Shown here: positions 28,034 to 36,710 of the stretch, in pieces | Numbering within the stretch: position 1 is the first letter of the stretch | Layout of the letters: each line of letters opens with the position of its first letter | From: Calditrichia bacterium | GTDB taxonomy: Bacteria > Calditrichota > Calditrichia > RBG-13-44-9 > J075 | Length of the DNA stretch: 64,000 nt | NCBI GenBank assembly: GCA_020635015.1 | Contig: JACKAP010000001.1 | Span: 682,001 to 746,000, forward strand | Reading direction: 5' to 3' | Made by a program: the position numbers and the translations under genes | Notes under the pieces: model-generated | What the model was told of the DNA's origin: nothing | Seen by the model: the letters and a program-made list of their open reading frames with translations, nothing else | Databases searched by the model: none

Positions 28034-28219
28034 TTGGCGAAGAAAGCACTGATCGCAAAAGCGAAAAGAAAACAAAAGTTTAAAGTACGTGAATATAACC
28101 GCTGTGAACGCTGTGGGCGGCCAAGAGCATATTACCGTAAATTCGGTCTGTGCCGGATTTGTTTCCGTGATTTGGCGAATAAAGGTGAAATCCCCGGTGT
28201 CATTAAGGCGAGCTGGTAA
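28034..28219 (+). CDS. rpsZ: 30S ribosomal protein uS14, type Z
   Basis: 61 aa. Short zinc-binding uS14 with Cys24-x2-Cys27 and Cys40-x2-Cys43. The zinc-free long form is about 100 aa. Start codon TTG after GGGGAG. Confidence 0.97.
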   Translation: MAKKALIAKAKRKQKFKVREYNRCERCGRPRAYYRKFGLCRICFRDLANKGEIPGVIKASW

Positions 28220-28237
28220 AATTCAGGAGTATTATTT

Positions 28238-28639
28238 ATGTCGATGACAGATCCAATTGCCGATTTTTTAACTCGGATTCGCAATGCCATCCAGGCCAAT
28301 CACCGGATGGTCGATATCCCGGCGTCTAATTTGAAGAAGCAGATGGCTCAGATTCTGTTCGAGCACAAGTTCATCCGTAATTACATCATCATTGATGACG
28401 GGATGCAGGGCACGATCCGGGTATTTCTGCGCTATGTGCCTGGAACCGGGCGTTCGGTGATCCATCAGCTGCAGCGTGTGAGTAAGCCCGGCCGCCGTCG
28501 TTATGTCGACGTGCAAAATCTGCCCCGGGTTAAAAACAATATGGGTATCGCCATACTCAGCACATCTAAAGGCGTGATAACAGAACGTCAGGCTCGCCGG
28601 GAAAAAGTTGGCGGGGAAGTTCTGTGCTACATTTGGTAA
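28238..28639 (+). CDS. rpsH: 30S ribosomal protein uS8
   Basis: 133 aa. Central-domain 16S binder. MTDPIADFLTRIRNAI near the start and STSKGVITERQARREKVGGE at the C-terminus are diagnostic. In E. coli uS8 represses the spc operon through a site near rplE; that site was not identified here. Confidence 0.98.
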   Translation: MSMTDPIADFLTRIRNAIQANHRMVDIPASNLKKQMAQILFEHKFIRNYIIIDDGMQGTIRVFLRYVPGTGRSVIHQLQRVSKPGRRRYVDVQNLPRVKNNMGIAILSTSKGVITERQARREKVGGEVLCYIW

Positions 28640-28662
28640 TTAAAACGTAATGAGGTGACCCA

Positions 28663-29199
28663 GTGTCTCGGATAGGAAAATTGCCGGTGACGATTCCCGG
28701 TGGCGTAGAAATTAAGATCAATAACGGCTTGGTGCAGGTGAAAGGGCCGAAGGGGGAACTGCGCGAGCAGATGAATCCCGGCATGATTCTGGAAGTCAAA
28801 GATGGCCTTCTCCGGGTAGAAAGACCTTCCGACGAAATGCAGTGGCGGGCGCTTCATGGCCTGACCCGCACCCTGATCAACAATATGGTGGTCGGTGTCT
28901 CGGAAGGTTTTACGAAAACCCTGGTGATCGAAGGGGTGGGGTACCGGGCTGAGAAAAAAGGGAGCGGTATCCAGTTGGCGCTGGGGTTTTCCCATCCGAT
29001 TTATTTCGTGCCCCCCAAAGAAATTGATATCGAAGTGCCGACACAGAATAAAATTGTGATTTCCGGCATCAATAAGGTCGTAGTGGGACAGGTTGCCGCT
29101 AAATTGCGTTCCTTCCGTCCCCCGGAACCCTACAAAGGTAAAGGGGTGCGCTACGAAAACGAAACCGTGCGCCGTAAGGCAGGAAAAACAGCTAAATAA
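28663..29199 (+). CDS. rplF: 50S ribosomal protein uL6
   Basis: 178 aa. Two-domain protein near the factor-binding site. SRIGKLPVTIPGGVEI at the start and the C-terminal KGKGVRYENETVRRKAGK segment fit the family. Start codon GTG after GAGGTG. Confidence 0.97.
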   Translation: MSRIGKLPVTIPGGVEIKINNGLVQVKGPKGELREQMNPGMILEVKDGLLRVERPSDEMQWRALHGLTRTLINNMVVGVSEGFTKTLVIEGVGYRAEKKGSGIQLALGFSHPIYFVPPKEIDIEVPTQNKIVISGINKVVVGQVAAKLRSFRPPEPYKGKGVRYENETVRRKAGKTAK

Positions 29200-29217
29200 G
29201 AAGAGGTACCTGACGTC

Positions 29218-29562
29218 ATGAGCAACAAAGGGAAAATACGTCGTAAGAAAAAATTAGTGGGAACGCCGGAGCGGCCCCGCCTCGTGGTATATCGCAGCCT
29301 GCGTTATATCTACGGCCAAATCATTGACGACAGCGATCAAAAAACCCTGATCGGCGCTTCCGATATCAGCAAAGAGCTGCGGGATAAGCTCAAAGACGTG
29401 AAATCAAAGATCGAGAGCAGCAAGCTGGTCGGTGAGTTTCTGGCCAAGAAAGCCCTGGAAAAAAATATAAAAAAGGTTGTTTTTGATCGAAATGGGTATA
29501 AATATCATGGCCGCGTAAAAGCGTTGGCGGATGGTGCCCGCGAGGGTGGGTTGGAATTTTAA
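29218..29562 (+). CDS. rplR: 50S ribosomal protein uL18
   Basis: 114 aa. 5S rRNA-binding protein. The core GTPERPRLVVYRSLRYIYGQIIDD and the C-terminal FDRNGYKYHGRVKALADGARE are recognisable. It lies 18 nt after rplF. Confidence 0.97.
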   Translation: MSNKGKIRRKKKLVGTPERPRLVVYRSLRYIYGQIIDDSDQKTLIGASDISKELRDKLKDVKSKIESSKLVGEFLAKKALEKNIKKVVFDRNGYKYHGRVKALADGAREGGLEF

Positions 29563-29580
29563 AATAAAGAGAGGACGGCT

Positions 29581-30087
29581 GTGACTGAGAAATTTAATCC
29601 CCATGAATTAGAGCTAAGAGAAAAAGTAGTATACATCAACCGGGTCGCCAAAGTAGTCAAAGGGGGCCGTCGGTTTAGCTTTAGTGCGATTGTGGTTGTC
29701 GGTGATGGCAACGGCCATGTCGGTGTCGGTCTGGGGAAAGCCAACGAAGTGGTGAACGCGATTGCCAAGGCCACCGAAAAAGCCAAGAAAGAGATCGTGC
29801 GGATCGATATTCTGAACGGCACTATCCCTTATGAAGTATACGGCAAGTACGGCGCCGGTAAAGTGGTGCTGAAACCGGCATCCGCCGGGACCGGAGTGAT
29901 TGCCGGCGGCCCGGTGCGGGCGATTTGTGAAATGGTGGGGATTCGTGACATTCTGACCAAGATTCTCGGCTCCGCCAATCCGCACAGCGTGGTAAAAGCA
30001 ACTATGACCGCACTCCATAAGCTGGAGGATGCGATGACCATTGCCCGTAATCGGGGCATGTCGTTAAAAGAACTGTACACGCTCTAA
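29581..30087 (+). CDS. rpsE: 30S ribosomal protein uS5
   Basis: 168 aa. Double-stranded-RNA-binding fold at the mRNA entry site. VKGGRRFSFSAIVVVGDGNG and the GTGVIAGGPVRA segment are typical. Start codon GTG, after GAGAGGA. Confidence 0.97.
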   Translation: MTEKFNPHELELREKVVYINRVAKVVKGGRRFSFSAIVVVGDGNGHVGVGLGKANEVVNAIAKATEKAKKEIVRIDILNGTIPYEVYGKYGAGKVVLKPASAGTGVIAGGPVRAICEMVGIRDILTKILGSANPHSVVKATMTALHKLEDAMTIARNRGMSLKELYTL

Positions 30088-30107
30088 AATAGATCGAGAG
30101 AAGTAAG

Positions 30108-30305
30108 ATGGCTAAAAAGAAAAAAACACTGTTGAAGATTACCCAGATTCGCAGCATTATCGGGCAAAAAGGTACTCATAAGAAGACCGTGTCTGCATTA
30201 GGCTTGCGGAGGTTAAATCACAGCGTGACGCACAAAGATACGCCGCAGATCCGTGGGATGGTGGCAAAAGTCGTGCATTTAGTCAAGATGGAAGAAATCG
30301 CCTAA
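30108..30305 (+). CDS. rpmD: 50S ribosomal protein uL30
   Basis: 65 aa, slightly longer than the usual 58-60 because of a Lys-rich N-terminus. Core: LKITQIRSIIGQKGTHKKTV followed by ALGLRRLNHSV. Present between rpsE and rplO as in most bacteria. Confidence 0.96.
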   Translation: MAKKKKTLLKITQIRSIIGQKGTHKKTVSALGLRRLNHSVTHKDTPQIRGMVAKVVHLVKMEEIA

Positions 30306-30322
30306 ACTGCTGAGGAATAGAG

Positions 30323-30760
30323 ATGGATTTAGGTACATTAAAGAAAGCGCCGGGCGCTACTAAAGATAATAAGCGGATCGGTCGCGGTGAAGGCTCCGGC
30401 ACCGGCTGCACCGCCGGGCGCGGACACAAAGGACAGCATTCCCGTTCCGGTTCGAAACGCCGTTCCTGGTTTGAAGGTGGACAAATGCCGATCCAGCGAC
30501 GTCTGCCGAAATTCGGTTTTTACCGCCATGGAAAAATCGTGTTTCAGGTGGTTAATGTGAGCGATCTGGCCAATCTGGATACCGCCGACATCACCCCGGA
30601 AGTGCTGCAGAAAAACGGGTTGATCAAACAACTGGCGGTTCCGGTGAAAATTCTCGGAAACGGCGAGATCGACAAAAAGGTGAACGTCACGGTGCACGCG
30701 GTTAGCAAGTCGGCGAAAGAGAAGATCGAAAAATCGGGAGGCGGTGTAACGCTACTATGA
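30323..30760 (+). CDS. rplO: 50S ribosomal protein uL15
   Basis: 145 aa. Gly/Arg-rich N-terminal tail (GRGEGSGTGCTAGRGHKGQ) penetrates 23S rRNA; GGQMPIQRRLPKFGF follows. The stop overlaps secY by 4 nt, coupling the two. Confidence 0.97.
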   Translation: MDLGTLKKAPGATKDNKRIGRGEGSGTGCTAGRGHKGQHSRSGSKRRSWFEGGQMPIQRRLPKFGFYRHGKIVFQVVNVSDLANLDTADITPEVLQKNGLIKQLAVPVKILGNGEIDKKVNVTVHAVSKSAKEKIEKSGGGVTLL

Positions 30761-32061
30761 TTGACACCTTTCGAAATATCTTTAAGATTGCGGACCTGAG
30801 AAAGCGAATCCTGTTTACGGTTATGATTCTGGGAATTGCCCGGATTGGTACTCACATCGTTACGCCTGGTATTGACACTGCCGCCCTGGCCAACATCTGG
30901 CAGAATGCGCAGAATACGGTTTTTGGTTTGTACGACCTTTTCGCCGGCGGGGCCTTCAGTAAGGCGGCGGTTTTTGGGCTGGGGATTATGCCCTATATCA
31001 GCGCATCGATTATCTTCCAGTTGCTGGGTGCGGTATGGCCGGCGATCCAGCGCTTGCAGCAGTCCGGTGAAGAAGGCCGCAAGAAGATTACCCAATATAC
31101 CCGCTATGCCACCCTGGCGCTGTCCGCCATGCAGGCGTTCGGAGTTGCAGTGTGGCTGGAAAGCCAGAACGTGGTGATTGCCCCCGGTTTCGGCTTTAAG
31201 CTGATTACGATGATCTCGATGGCAACCGGCACCATGCTCCTGATGTGGCTGGGCGAGCAGATCGATGATCGGGGCATCGGCAACGGTATCTCATTGCTGA
31301 TCATGGTGGGGATCATGGCCGGTTTTCCCGGTGCGGTGAATCAGGAGATCGCCGAGTTCATGAATGACAACCGCACTTTGCTCCAGGAGCTTTTCCTGAT
31401 CGTGATCGCTTTCTTTATTATCGCCTTTGTGGTGGCGTTAACCCAGGGACAACGCAAGATCCCAGTGCAGTATGCCAAACGGGTGGTCGGTCGCAAAGTA
31501 TATGGCGGAGTGAATACCCACTTCCCGTTGCGGGTCAATACCGCCGGGGTGATGCCGATTATCTTTGCTCAGGCGATCATGTTCATTCCGAATACCTTTT
31601 TCTCCTTTTTCCCGGAGAGCGAAACGATGATTTGGCTGCAGGCATTGCTGAATTTCGACTCGGTGGTCTACTGGATCATCTATGGATTGATCATTGTCTT
31701 TTTCACCTACTTTTATACGGCGATTATTTTGAACCCGGTCGAAGTTGCCGATAACCTGAAGAAGCAGGGCGGTTTTATTCCGGGCGTGCGGCCGGGCAAA
31801 AAAACTGCGGAATACCTGGATAACATTCTGACCCGGGTGACCTTGCCGGGGTCGATTGCCCTGGCGTTTGTGGCGATTATTCCCTATATTCTGATCAAAT
31901 TTTTTAACGTGTCGTTCGGATATGCCTCCTTTTTTGGTGGCACCGGTTTGCTGATTATCGTCGGGGTTGCGCTCGATTTTATTCAACAAGTCGAATCCCA
32001 TCTTTATATGCGTCATTATGAAGGGTTTAGCCGCGGCGGCAGAATCCGGGGAAGAAGATAG
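30757..32061 (+). CDS. secY: preprotein translocase subunit SecY
   Basis: 434 aa. Channel of the Sec translocon with ten predicted TM helices. The plug region, GGAFSKAAVFGLGIMPYISA in TM2 and the C5-loop motif QGQRKIPVQYAKRVVG are present. It follows rplO with an ATGA overlap. Its partner SecE is at 7344-7532. Confidence 0.98.
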   Translation: MIDTFRNIFKIADLRKRILFTVMILGIARIGTHIVTPGIDTAALANIWQNAQNTVFGLYDLFAGGAFSKAAVFGLGIMPYISASIIFQLLGAVWPAIQRLQQSGEEGRKKITQYTRYATLALSAMQAFGVAVWLESQNVVIAPGFGFKLITMISMATGTMLLMWLGEQIDDRGIGNGISLLIMVGIMAGFPGAVNQEIAEFMNDNRTLLQELFLIVIAFFIIAFVVALTQGQRKIPVQYAKRVVGRKVYGGVNTHFPLRVNTAGVMPIIFAQAIMFIPNTFFSFFPESETMIWLQALLNFDSVVYWIIYGLIIVFFTYFYTAIILNPVEVADNLKKQGGFIPGVRPGKKTAEYLDNILTRVTLPGSIALAFVAIIPYILIKFFNVSFGYASFFGGTGLLIIVGVALDFIQQVESHLYMRHYEGFSRGGRIRGRR

Positions 32062-32068
32062 TTTCTGA

Positions 32069-32830
32069 ATGATTACGATTAAGACGGAAAAAGAACTGGA
32101 ACTGATGCGGATCAGTTCCGGGATGGTCGCGGAAACATTTCAATACGTTAGTGATCTGGTGAAGCCTGGGGTAACGACCGGGGAGTTGGATCACAAAATT
32201 GAGAAGTTTATCACTGCAAAGGGCGCTTATCCGGCTTTCAAAGGGTTGTATGGATTTCCGGCGAGCGCCTGTATTTCGATAGATGAAGAGGTGGTTCACG
32301 GAATCCCGAATGCGAAACGAGTGTTGAACGAAGGTGAAATTATCAGCATCGATATCGGGGTCCGTTACCAGGGATATTATGGCGATGCCGCTTATACCTT
32401 CGCGGTGGGGAAGATCAGCGAGGCTAAACAGCGGCTAATGCAGGTCACCTGGGAGTGTCTGTTCCGTGGGATCGAGCAGGCAAAATCGGGTAACCGGCTG
32501 CAGGATATCTCCGCAACGATCCAGACACATGCCGAAGCGCATGGGTATTCGGTGGTGCGGGAACTGGTAGGACATGGTATTGGAAAGAAGCTGCATGAAG
32601 ATCCTCAGGTGCCCAATTATGGGAAAGCAGGCCGGGGGCCGTTGCTGAAGTCCGGTTTTACCCTGGCCATCGAGCCGATGATCAACATGGGCACCCAGAA
32701 CGTCCACACGCTGAGCGACAAGTGGACGATCGTTACCGATGATAAAATGCCGTCTGCTCATTACGAACATACCGTATTGATCCAGGACGGCGAAGCAGAA
32801 ATATTAACGAAGCATCATTTAAGTCCTTAG
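32069..32830 (+). CDS. map: methionine aminopeptidase, type I
   Basis: 253 aa. Removes the N-terminal Met from new proteins. All five metal ligands are present: Asp95, Asp106, His169, Glu202 and Glu233. No N-terminal zinc extension, so it is the plain bacterial type Ia form. It follows secY by 7 nt; adk, usual at this position, is absent. Confidence 0.97.
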   Translation: MITIKTEKELELMRISSGMVAETFQYVSDLVKPGVTTGELDHKIEKFITAKGAYPAFKGLYGFPASACISIDEEVVHGIPNAKRVLNEGEIISIDIGVRYQGYYGDAAYTFAVGKISEAKQRLMQVTWECLFRGIEQAKSGNRLQDISATIQTHAEAHGYSVVRELVGHGIGKKLHEDPQVPNYGKAGRGPLLKSGFTLAIEPMINMGTQNVHTLSDKWTIVTDDKMPSAHYEHTVLIQDGEAEILTKHHLSP

Positions 32831-32838
32831 GAAAAACT

Positions 32839-33057
32839 GTGGCAAAAGAGCAAGCAATTACCGTAGACGGTACCATTAAAGAGACCCTGCCGAATGCAAC
32901 ATTCCGGGTCGAACTGGAAAGCGGCCATGAAGTGCTGGCCCATGTATCCGGAAAGATGCGGATGCACTTTATCAAGATTCTGCCTGGCGATAAAGTCAAA
33001 TTAGAATTGTCGCCGTACGATCTGAGCAGAGGACGTATCACCTATCGCTATAAGTAA
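32839..33057 (+). CDS. infA: translation initiation factor IF-1
   Basis: 72 aa, full length. OB-fold; the ETLPNATFRVELESGHEVLAH core and the ELSPYDLSRGRITYRYK end are diagnostic. Start codon GTG after AGGA. Confidence 0.98.
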   Translation: MAKEQAITVDGTIKETLPNATFRVELESGHEVLAHVSGKMRMHFIKILPGDKVKLELSPYDLSRGRITYRYK

Positions 33058-33072
33058 AAAAGGAATCGCACT

Positions 33073-33189
33073 ATGAAAGTACAAGCTTCCGTCAAAAAGC
33101 GTTGCGAACACTGCAAGATTATCCGCCGCAAAGGTGTGGTGCGGGTGATTTGCAAAAAGAACCCCCGTCACAAGCAGCGTCAGGGCTAA
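33073..33189 (+). CDS. rpmJ: 50S ribosomal protein bL36 (zinc-binding form)
   Basis: 38 aa (MKVQASVKKRCEHCK...). Cys11, Cys14, Cys27 and His32 make the zinc site of the C+ form. It lies 15 nt after infA and 73 nt before rpsM, its standard neighbours. Confidence 0.97.
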   Translation: MKVQASVKKRCEHCKIIRRKGVVRVICKKNPRHKQRQG

Positions 33190-33262
33190 TGGATATTCAT
33201 AGAAGCACCGATGAGTTTGAGAAAAACGATAGCTTGAAAACCAAGTATGCTAGGAGGTAATA

Positions 33263-33631
33263 GTGGCGCGTATTGCAGGCGTGGATTTGCCGAAAAATAA
33301 GCAGGTAGGCATTGGATTGACCTACATTTTCGGAATCGGCCGGTCGGTTGCGGCCAAGATTTGTCAGGACACGGGCGTTGATCCCCAGACCCGGGTACAT
33401 CAGTTGACGGATGATCAGATCAAAGCGATCCGGGAATATATCATCCAGAGCCACAAGGTGGAAGGTGCGCTGAAATCGGAGATTAACATGAACATCAAGC
33501 GGCTGATTGATATTGGCTGCTACCGGGGTACCCGCCACAAATTAGGTTTGCCGGTGCGGGGACAAAGAACCTCGACCAATGCCCGTACCCGTAAGGGTCG
33601 CCGCCGGGCCATAACCAAGAAGAAAAAATAA
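33263..33631 (+). CDS. rpsM: 30S ribosomal protein uS13
   Basis: 122 aa. Head protein forming intersubunit bridges. RIAGVDLPKNKQVGIGLTYI at the start and GLPVRGQRTSTNARTRKG at the end are diagnostic. Start codon GTG with a near-perfect TAGGAGGT site. Confidence 0.98.
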   Translation: MARIAGVDLPKNKQVGIGLTYIFGIGRSVAAKICQDTGVDPQTRVHQLTDDQIKAIREYIIQSHKVEGALKSEINMNIKRLIDIGCYRGTRHKLGLPVRGQRTSTNARTRKGRRRAITKKKK

Positions 33632-33659
33632 TTGCAGATAGCAGAAGGAGGATCGCGCA

Positions 33660-34049
33660 TTGGCTAGAAGAGGTCGTACTGTTCGCAAAAAAAGAGAGCA
33701 AGTAGATGCGCAGGGTGTCGCTCATATCAGATCTACATTTAACAACACCAATGTAACGCTGACGGATTCGACCGGGAATGTGATTTCCTGGGCGACCGCC
33801 GGTAAGGTCGGATTCAAAGGGTCGCGCAAGAATACCCCCTACGCCGCGCAGATGGCTGCGGAAGTCGCTGCCAGGGAAGCGATGGACGTGGGATTGCGGA
33901 AGGTTGATGTGGAAGTAAAGGGACCGGGAGGCGGACGTGAAGCGGCGATCCGTTCACTGCAAGCTGCCGGTTTGGAGATTCTGTCGATTAAGGATGTGAC
34001 GCCGATTCCACATAACGGATGCCGGCCGCCCAAGAAACGGCGTGTATAA
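33660..34049 (+). CDS. rpsK: 30S ribosomal protein uS11
   Basis: 129 aa. Platform protein. HIRSTFNNTNVTLTDSTGNV and the C-terminal IPHNGCRPPKKRRV are family hallmarks. Start codon TTG after AAGGAGG. Confidence 0.98.
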   Translation: MARRGRTVRKKREQVDAQGVAHIRSTFNNTNVTLTDSTGNVISWATAGKVGFKGSRKNTPYAAQMAAEVAAREAMDVGLRKVDVEVKGPGGGREAAIRSLQAAGLEILSIKDVTPIPHNGCRPPKKRRV

Positions 34050-34079
34050 TCAAGCAATAATCAATGGAGAATAATAGGA

Positions 34080-34709
34080 ATGGCACGTTATACTGGACCT
34101 GTTTGTAAATTATGCCGCCGCGAAGGCGAAAAGCTCTTCCTGAAAGGCGCCCGCTGTTTTTCCGCGAAATGCGCCTTCGAAAAGCGCGCCTATTTGCCGG
34201 GGCAGCACGGTCAAACCAGACGGGGAAAGCTGTCTGAATACGGTATCCAGCTGCGGGAAAAGCAGAAACTGAAACGAATGTACGGGGTGCTGGAAGCACA
34301 GTTCCGTAGTTACTACGAAAAAGCCAGCCGGCAAAAAGGGATTACCGGGGAAAACCTGTTGCAAATTCTGGAAAGCCGTTTGGACAATGTGATCTACCGG
34401 CTGGGTTTTGCCCCTTCCCGTAATGCTGCCCGCCAGATGGTGCTGCACCGCCACTTCATCGTCAACGGCCGGCCGGTGAACGTTCCGTCTTTCCGGGTCA
34501 AATCCGGTGATGTGATTTCGGTGAAGGAAAAGAGCCGCAAAATGTCGGCGATCCACGATTCGATGCGCCGTTTGAAAGATGACGCGCTGGTGCCCTGGCT
34601 GAGAGTAGATAAAGCGAAGATGGAAGGGGAATTTGTCGAGAAACCCGCCCGTCAGGATATCCCGATCACGGTACAGGAAAACCTGATCGTCGAGCTTTAT
34701 TCTAAGTAA
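34080..34709 (+). CDS. rpsD: 30S ribosomal protein uS4 (zinc-binding form)
   Basis: 209 aa. Primary 16S binder. Cys9, Cys12, Cys26 and Cys31 give the zinc-binding C+ form. The S4 RNA-binding domain lies about residues 98-160 (ESRLDNVIYRLGFAPSRNAA). Between rpsK and rpoA as usual. Confidence 0.98.
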   Translation: MARYTGPVCKLCRREGEKLFLKGARCFSAKCAFEKRAYLPGQHGQTRRGKLSEYGIQLREKQKLKRMYGVLEAQFRSYYEKASRQKGITGENLLQILESRLDNVIYRLGFAPSRNAARQMVLHRHFIVNGRPVNVPSFRVKSGDVISVKEKSRKMSAIHDSMRRLKDDALVPWLRVDKAKMEGEFVEKPARQDIPITVQENLIVELYSK

Positions 34710-34751
34710 TCAATTTGTTTCATCGTAGCGAAAAACTTCGTTGGGAGTTAT

Positions 34752-35735
34752 ATGAATTGGGTAAATTTATTAATGCCGGAAAAAGTTGAGTTAGATGAAT
34801 CCAGCTATTCAACTAGTTTCGGACGTTTTGTCGTCCAACCACTGGAGAGAGGTTTTGGCGTAACCCTGGGTAATATTTTTCGGAGAGTGCTGCTCTCTTC
34901 TATCCAGGGCGCCGCAATAACCGCCATCCGCATCGACGGTGTGCAACATGAGTTTGCTACGATCGACGGCGTGAAGGAAGATCTGACCAACATTATCCTG
35001 AACCTGAAAGAAGTGCGAATCAAGTTGCTGAATAAACGCCCGGATAAGGTGAATCTCCGTCTGGAAGGCCCGTGCGATTTCAAGGCCGGCGACCTGGAGA
35101 AATATACCACCGATTTTGAAGTGCTCAATCCGGACCAGCATATTGCCACCCTGAATGAACATGCCAATCTGGATATGGAAATTCGCGTGGGCAAAGGGCG
35201 GGGTTATGTGCCTTCGGATGAGAATAAACCGCTGGAAGCTTCCATCGGCCTGATATCGATCGACTCGATCTTTTCACCGGTGCTGAACGTGCGCTTCGAC
35301 GTGGAGAATGTGCGGGTGGGACAGCGCACCGACTATGAAAAACTGGTGCTGGAGATCAAGACCGATGGCAGCATTACCCCGGATGATGCCCTGACCTTTG
35401 CCGGAAAGATTATTAAAGATCACGTGCAACTGTTTATCAACTTCGATTTTGAGCCGGAAGAAGAAGAAACCCAGGAAATCGACGAAGAAGTGTTGCGTAT
35501 CAAAAAGCTGATGAAGATGAATGTCGACGAACTGGAACTCTCGGTGCGGTCGCATAACTGTTTGAAGAATGCCAATATCAAGACGATTGGCGATCTGGTG
35601 CGTCTGGATGAGGCGGAATTGCTCAAATTCCGCAACTTCGGAAGAAAATCGTTGCAGGAAATCCAGGAGATTCTCGAACGGAAAGGTCTGTATTTCGGTA
35701 TGGATGTTGATAAATACCTGAAGGGCGACGATTAA
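34752..35735 (+). CDS. rpoA: RNA polymerase subunit alpha
   Basis: 327 aa. N-terminal dimerisation domain (about 1-230) with RGFGVTLGNIFRRVLLSSI, an acidic linker (PEEEETQEIDEE), and the C-terminal domain (about 255-320) with the helix-hairpin-helix KNANIKTIGDLV and RNFGRKSLQEI. The C-terminal domain binds UP elements and activators. Confidence 0.98.
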   Translation: MNWVNLLMPEKVELDESSYSTSFGRFVVQPLERGFGVTLGNIFRRVLLSSIQGAAITAIRIDGVQHEFATIDGVKEDLTNIILNLKEVRIKLLNKRPDKVNLRLEGPCDFKAGDLEKYTTDFEVLNPDQHIATLNEHANLDMEIRVGKGRGYVPSDENKPLEASIGLISIDSIFSPVLNVRFDVENVRVGQRTDYEKLVLEIKTDGSITPDDALTFAGKIIKDHVQLFINFDFEPEEEETQEIDEEVLRIKKLMKMNVDELELSVRSHNCLKNANIKTIGDLVRLDEAELLKFRNFGRKSLQEIQEILERKGLYFGMDVDKYLKGDD

Positions 35736-35761
35736 TTTAACCTAAACGGAGTATCTTAAGT

Positions 35762-36448
35762 ATGCGACATCGTAATAAAGTCAAAAAACTCGGAAAAACC
35801 GCCAGTCACCGTAAAGCCATGCTAGAAAATATGGCCGGGGCGCTGATTGAAAATCGCCAGATCCGCACCACCCTGGCAAAAGCCAAGGCCTTGCAAAGCT
35901 TTACCGACAAGCTGATTACCTACGGCAAGACCGACACGGTTCATGCCCGGCGGTTGGCCTTCCGGCTCTTGCAAAATCGAACCCTGGTCAAAACCCTGTT
36001 TGATGAAATCGCGCCTACATTCAGCGATCGCAAAGGCGGCTATACCCGGATCATCAAGCTCGGCCAGCGGCGAGGTGATGGCGCCGAAATGGCCATGCTG
36101 CAACTGGTGGGTTTCGAGCCGCTGAAGGTGGAAGAAGAAGCGCCGAAGAAAAAGCAGAAAGCGGCCAAGCCGGCGAAAGAAAAAGCGGCCAAGGAAAAAA
36201 CGAAAAAAAGCGCCGCGCCCGCTGAAGATAAAGCCGAGGAAACTGCCAAAGCGAAACCAAAGAAAAAATCGGCTAAAAAAACCCAAGATAGCGCTGAAGC
36301 GGAAGCCGAAGCAAAACCGAAGAAAAAAACCACTGCCAAGAAAAAAACTGCCGAAGAAACCAAAGCGGCTGAACCGGAGGATGCCGGTGATGCGGGGGAA
36401 GCGAAAGCCGATGACACCGAGGCGGGCAGCGGAGACAGCGAAAAATAA
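35762..36448 (+). CDS. rplQ: 50S ribosomal protein bL17 with long Lys/Ala/Glu tail
   Basis: The first ~120 residues are ordinary bL17 (MRHRNKVKKLGKTASHRKAM, then the C-terminal strand RRGDGAEMAMLQLVGFE). Residues about 121-228 are a low-complexity tail of Lys, Ala, Glu and Thr that turns acidic at the end. The E. coli protein stops at 127 aa. Last gene of the ribosomal block, followed by a strong terminator. Confidence 0.95.
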   Translation: MRHRNKVKKLGKTASHRKAMLENMAGALIENRQIRTTLAKAKALQSFTDKLITYGKTDTVHARRLAFRLLQNRTLVKTLFDEIAPTFSDRKGGYTRIIKLGQRRGDGAEMAMLQLVGFEPLKVEEEAPKKKQKAAKPAKEKAAKEKTKKSAAPAEDKAEETAKAKPKKKSAKKTQDSAEAEAEAKPKKKTTAKKKTAEETKAAEPEDAGDAGEAKADDTEAGSGDSEK

Positions 36449-36508
36449 TCACCAGGTAAATTCTGCCGGTAATGCGTTGCCGAAGCAGAAAATAGATGAT
36501 GCGACTTT

Positions 36509-36545
36509 AAAAGCGGTATTCGGGCAACCGGATTCCGCTTTTTTT
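36509..36545 (+). terminator. intrinsic terminator of the ribosomal block
   Basis: AAAAGCGG (36509-36516) pairs with CCGCTTTT (36535-36542), with an inner TTCGG/CCGGA helix and a GCAA loop, then a run of seven T. It lies 61 nt after rplQ and is the clear end of the long ribosomal transcript. Confidence 0.9.
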
Positions 36546-36600
36546 ATGAGATCTTGCGGGATCAAATTAACTATACTGCGCATGGTTGTAAACCTGAAAT

Positions 36601-36670
36601 TTTCGCGCAAAGCCGCAAAGCGCGTTCACATTAGTAACCATCTTAGCGAACGTGGCGTCTGTGCGTGAGG
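36601..36670. repeat. imperfect inverted repeat of CGCAAAG/GCGTCT type
   Basis: CGCGCAAAGCCGCAAAGCGCG at the left faces AGCGAACGTGGCGTCTGTGCG at the right as a loose inverse. It lies between the rplQ terminator and the GHL10-like gene. The arms are diverged and the element is a weaker example of the window's inverted-arm repeats. Confidence 0.4.
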
Positions 36671-36710
36671 TAAAAGTTGAATTGTTCCAACGCAATTATA
36701 TATATGGTAA

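Noticed and set aside
36381..36668. Small open frame overlapping the rplQ end and terminator
   Set aside because: It crosses the terminator hairpin and repeat and has no ribosome site or family.
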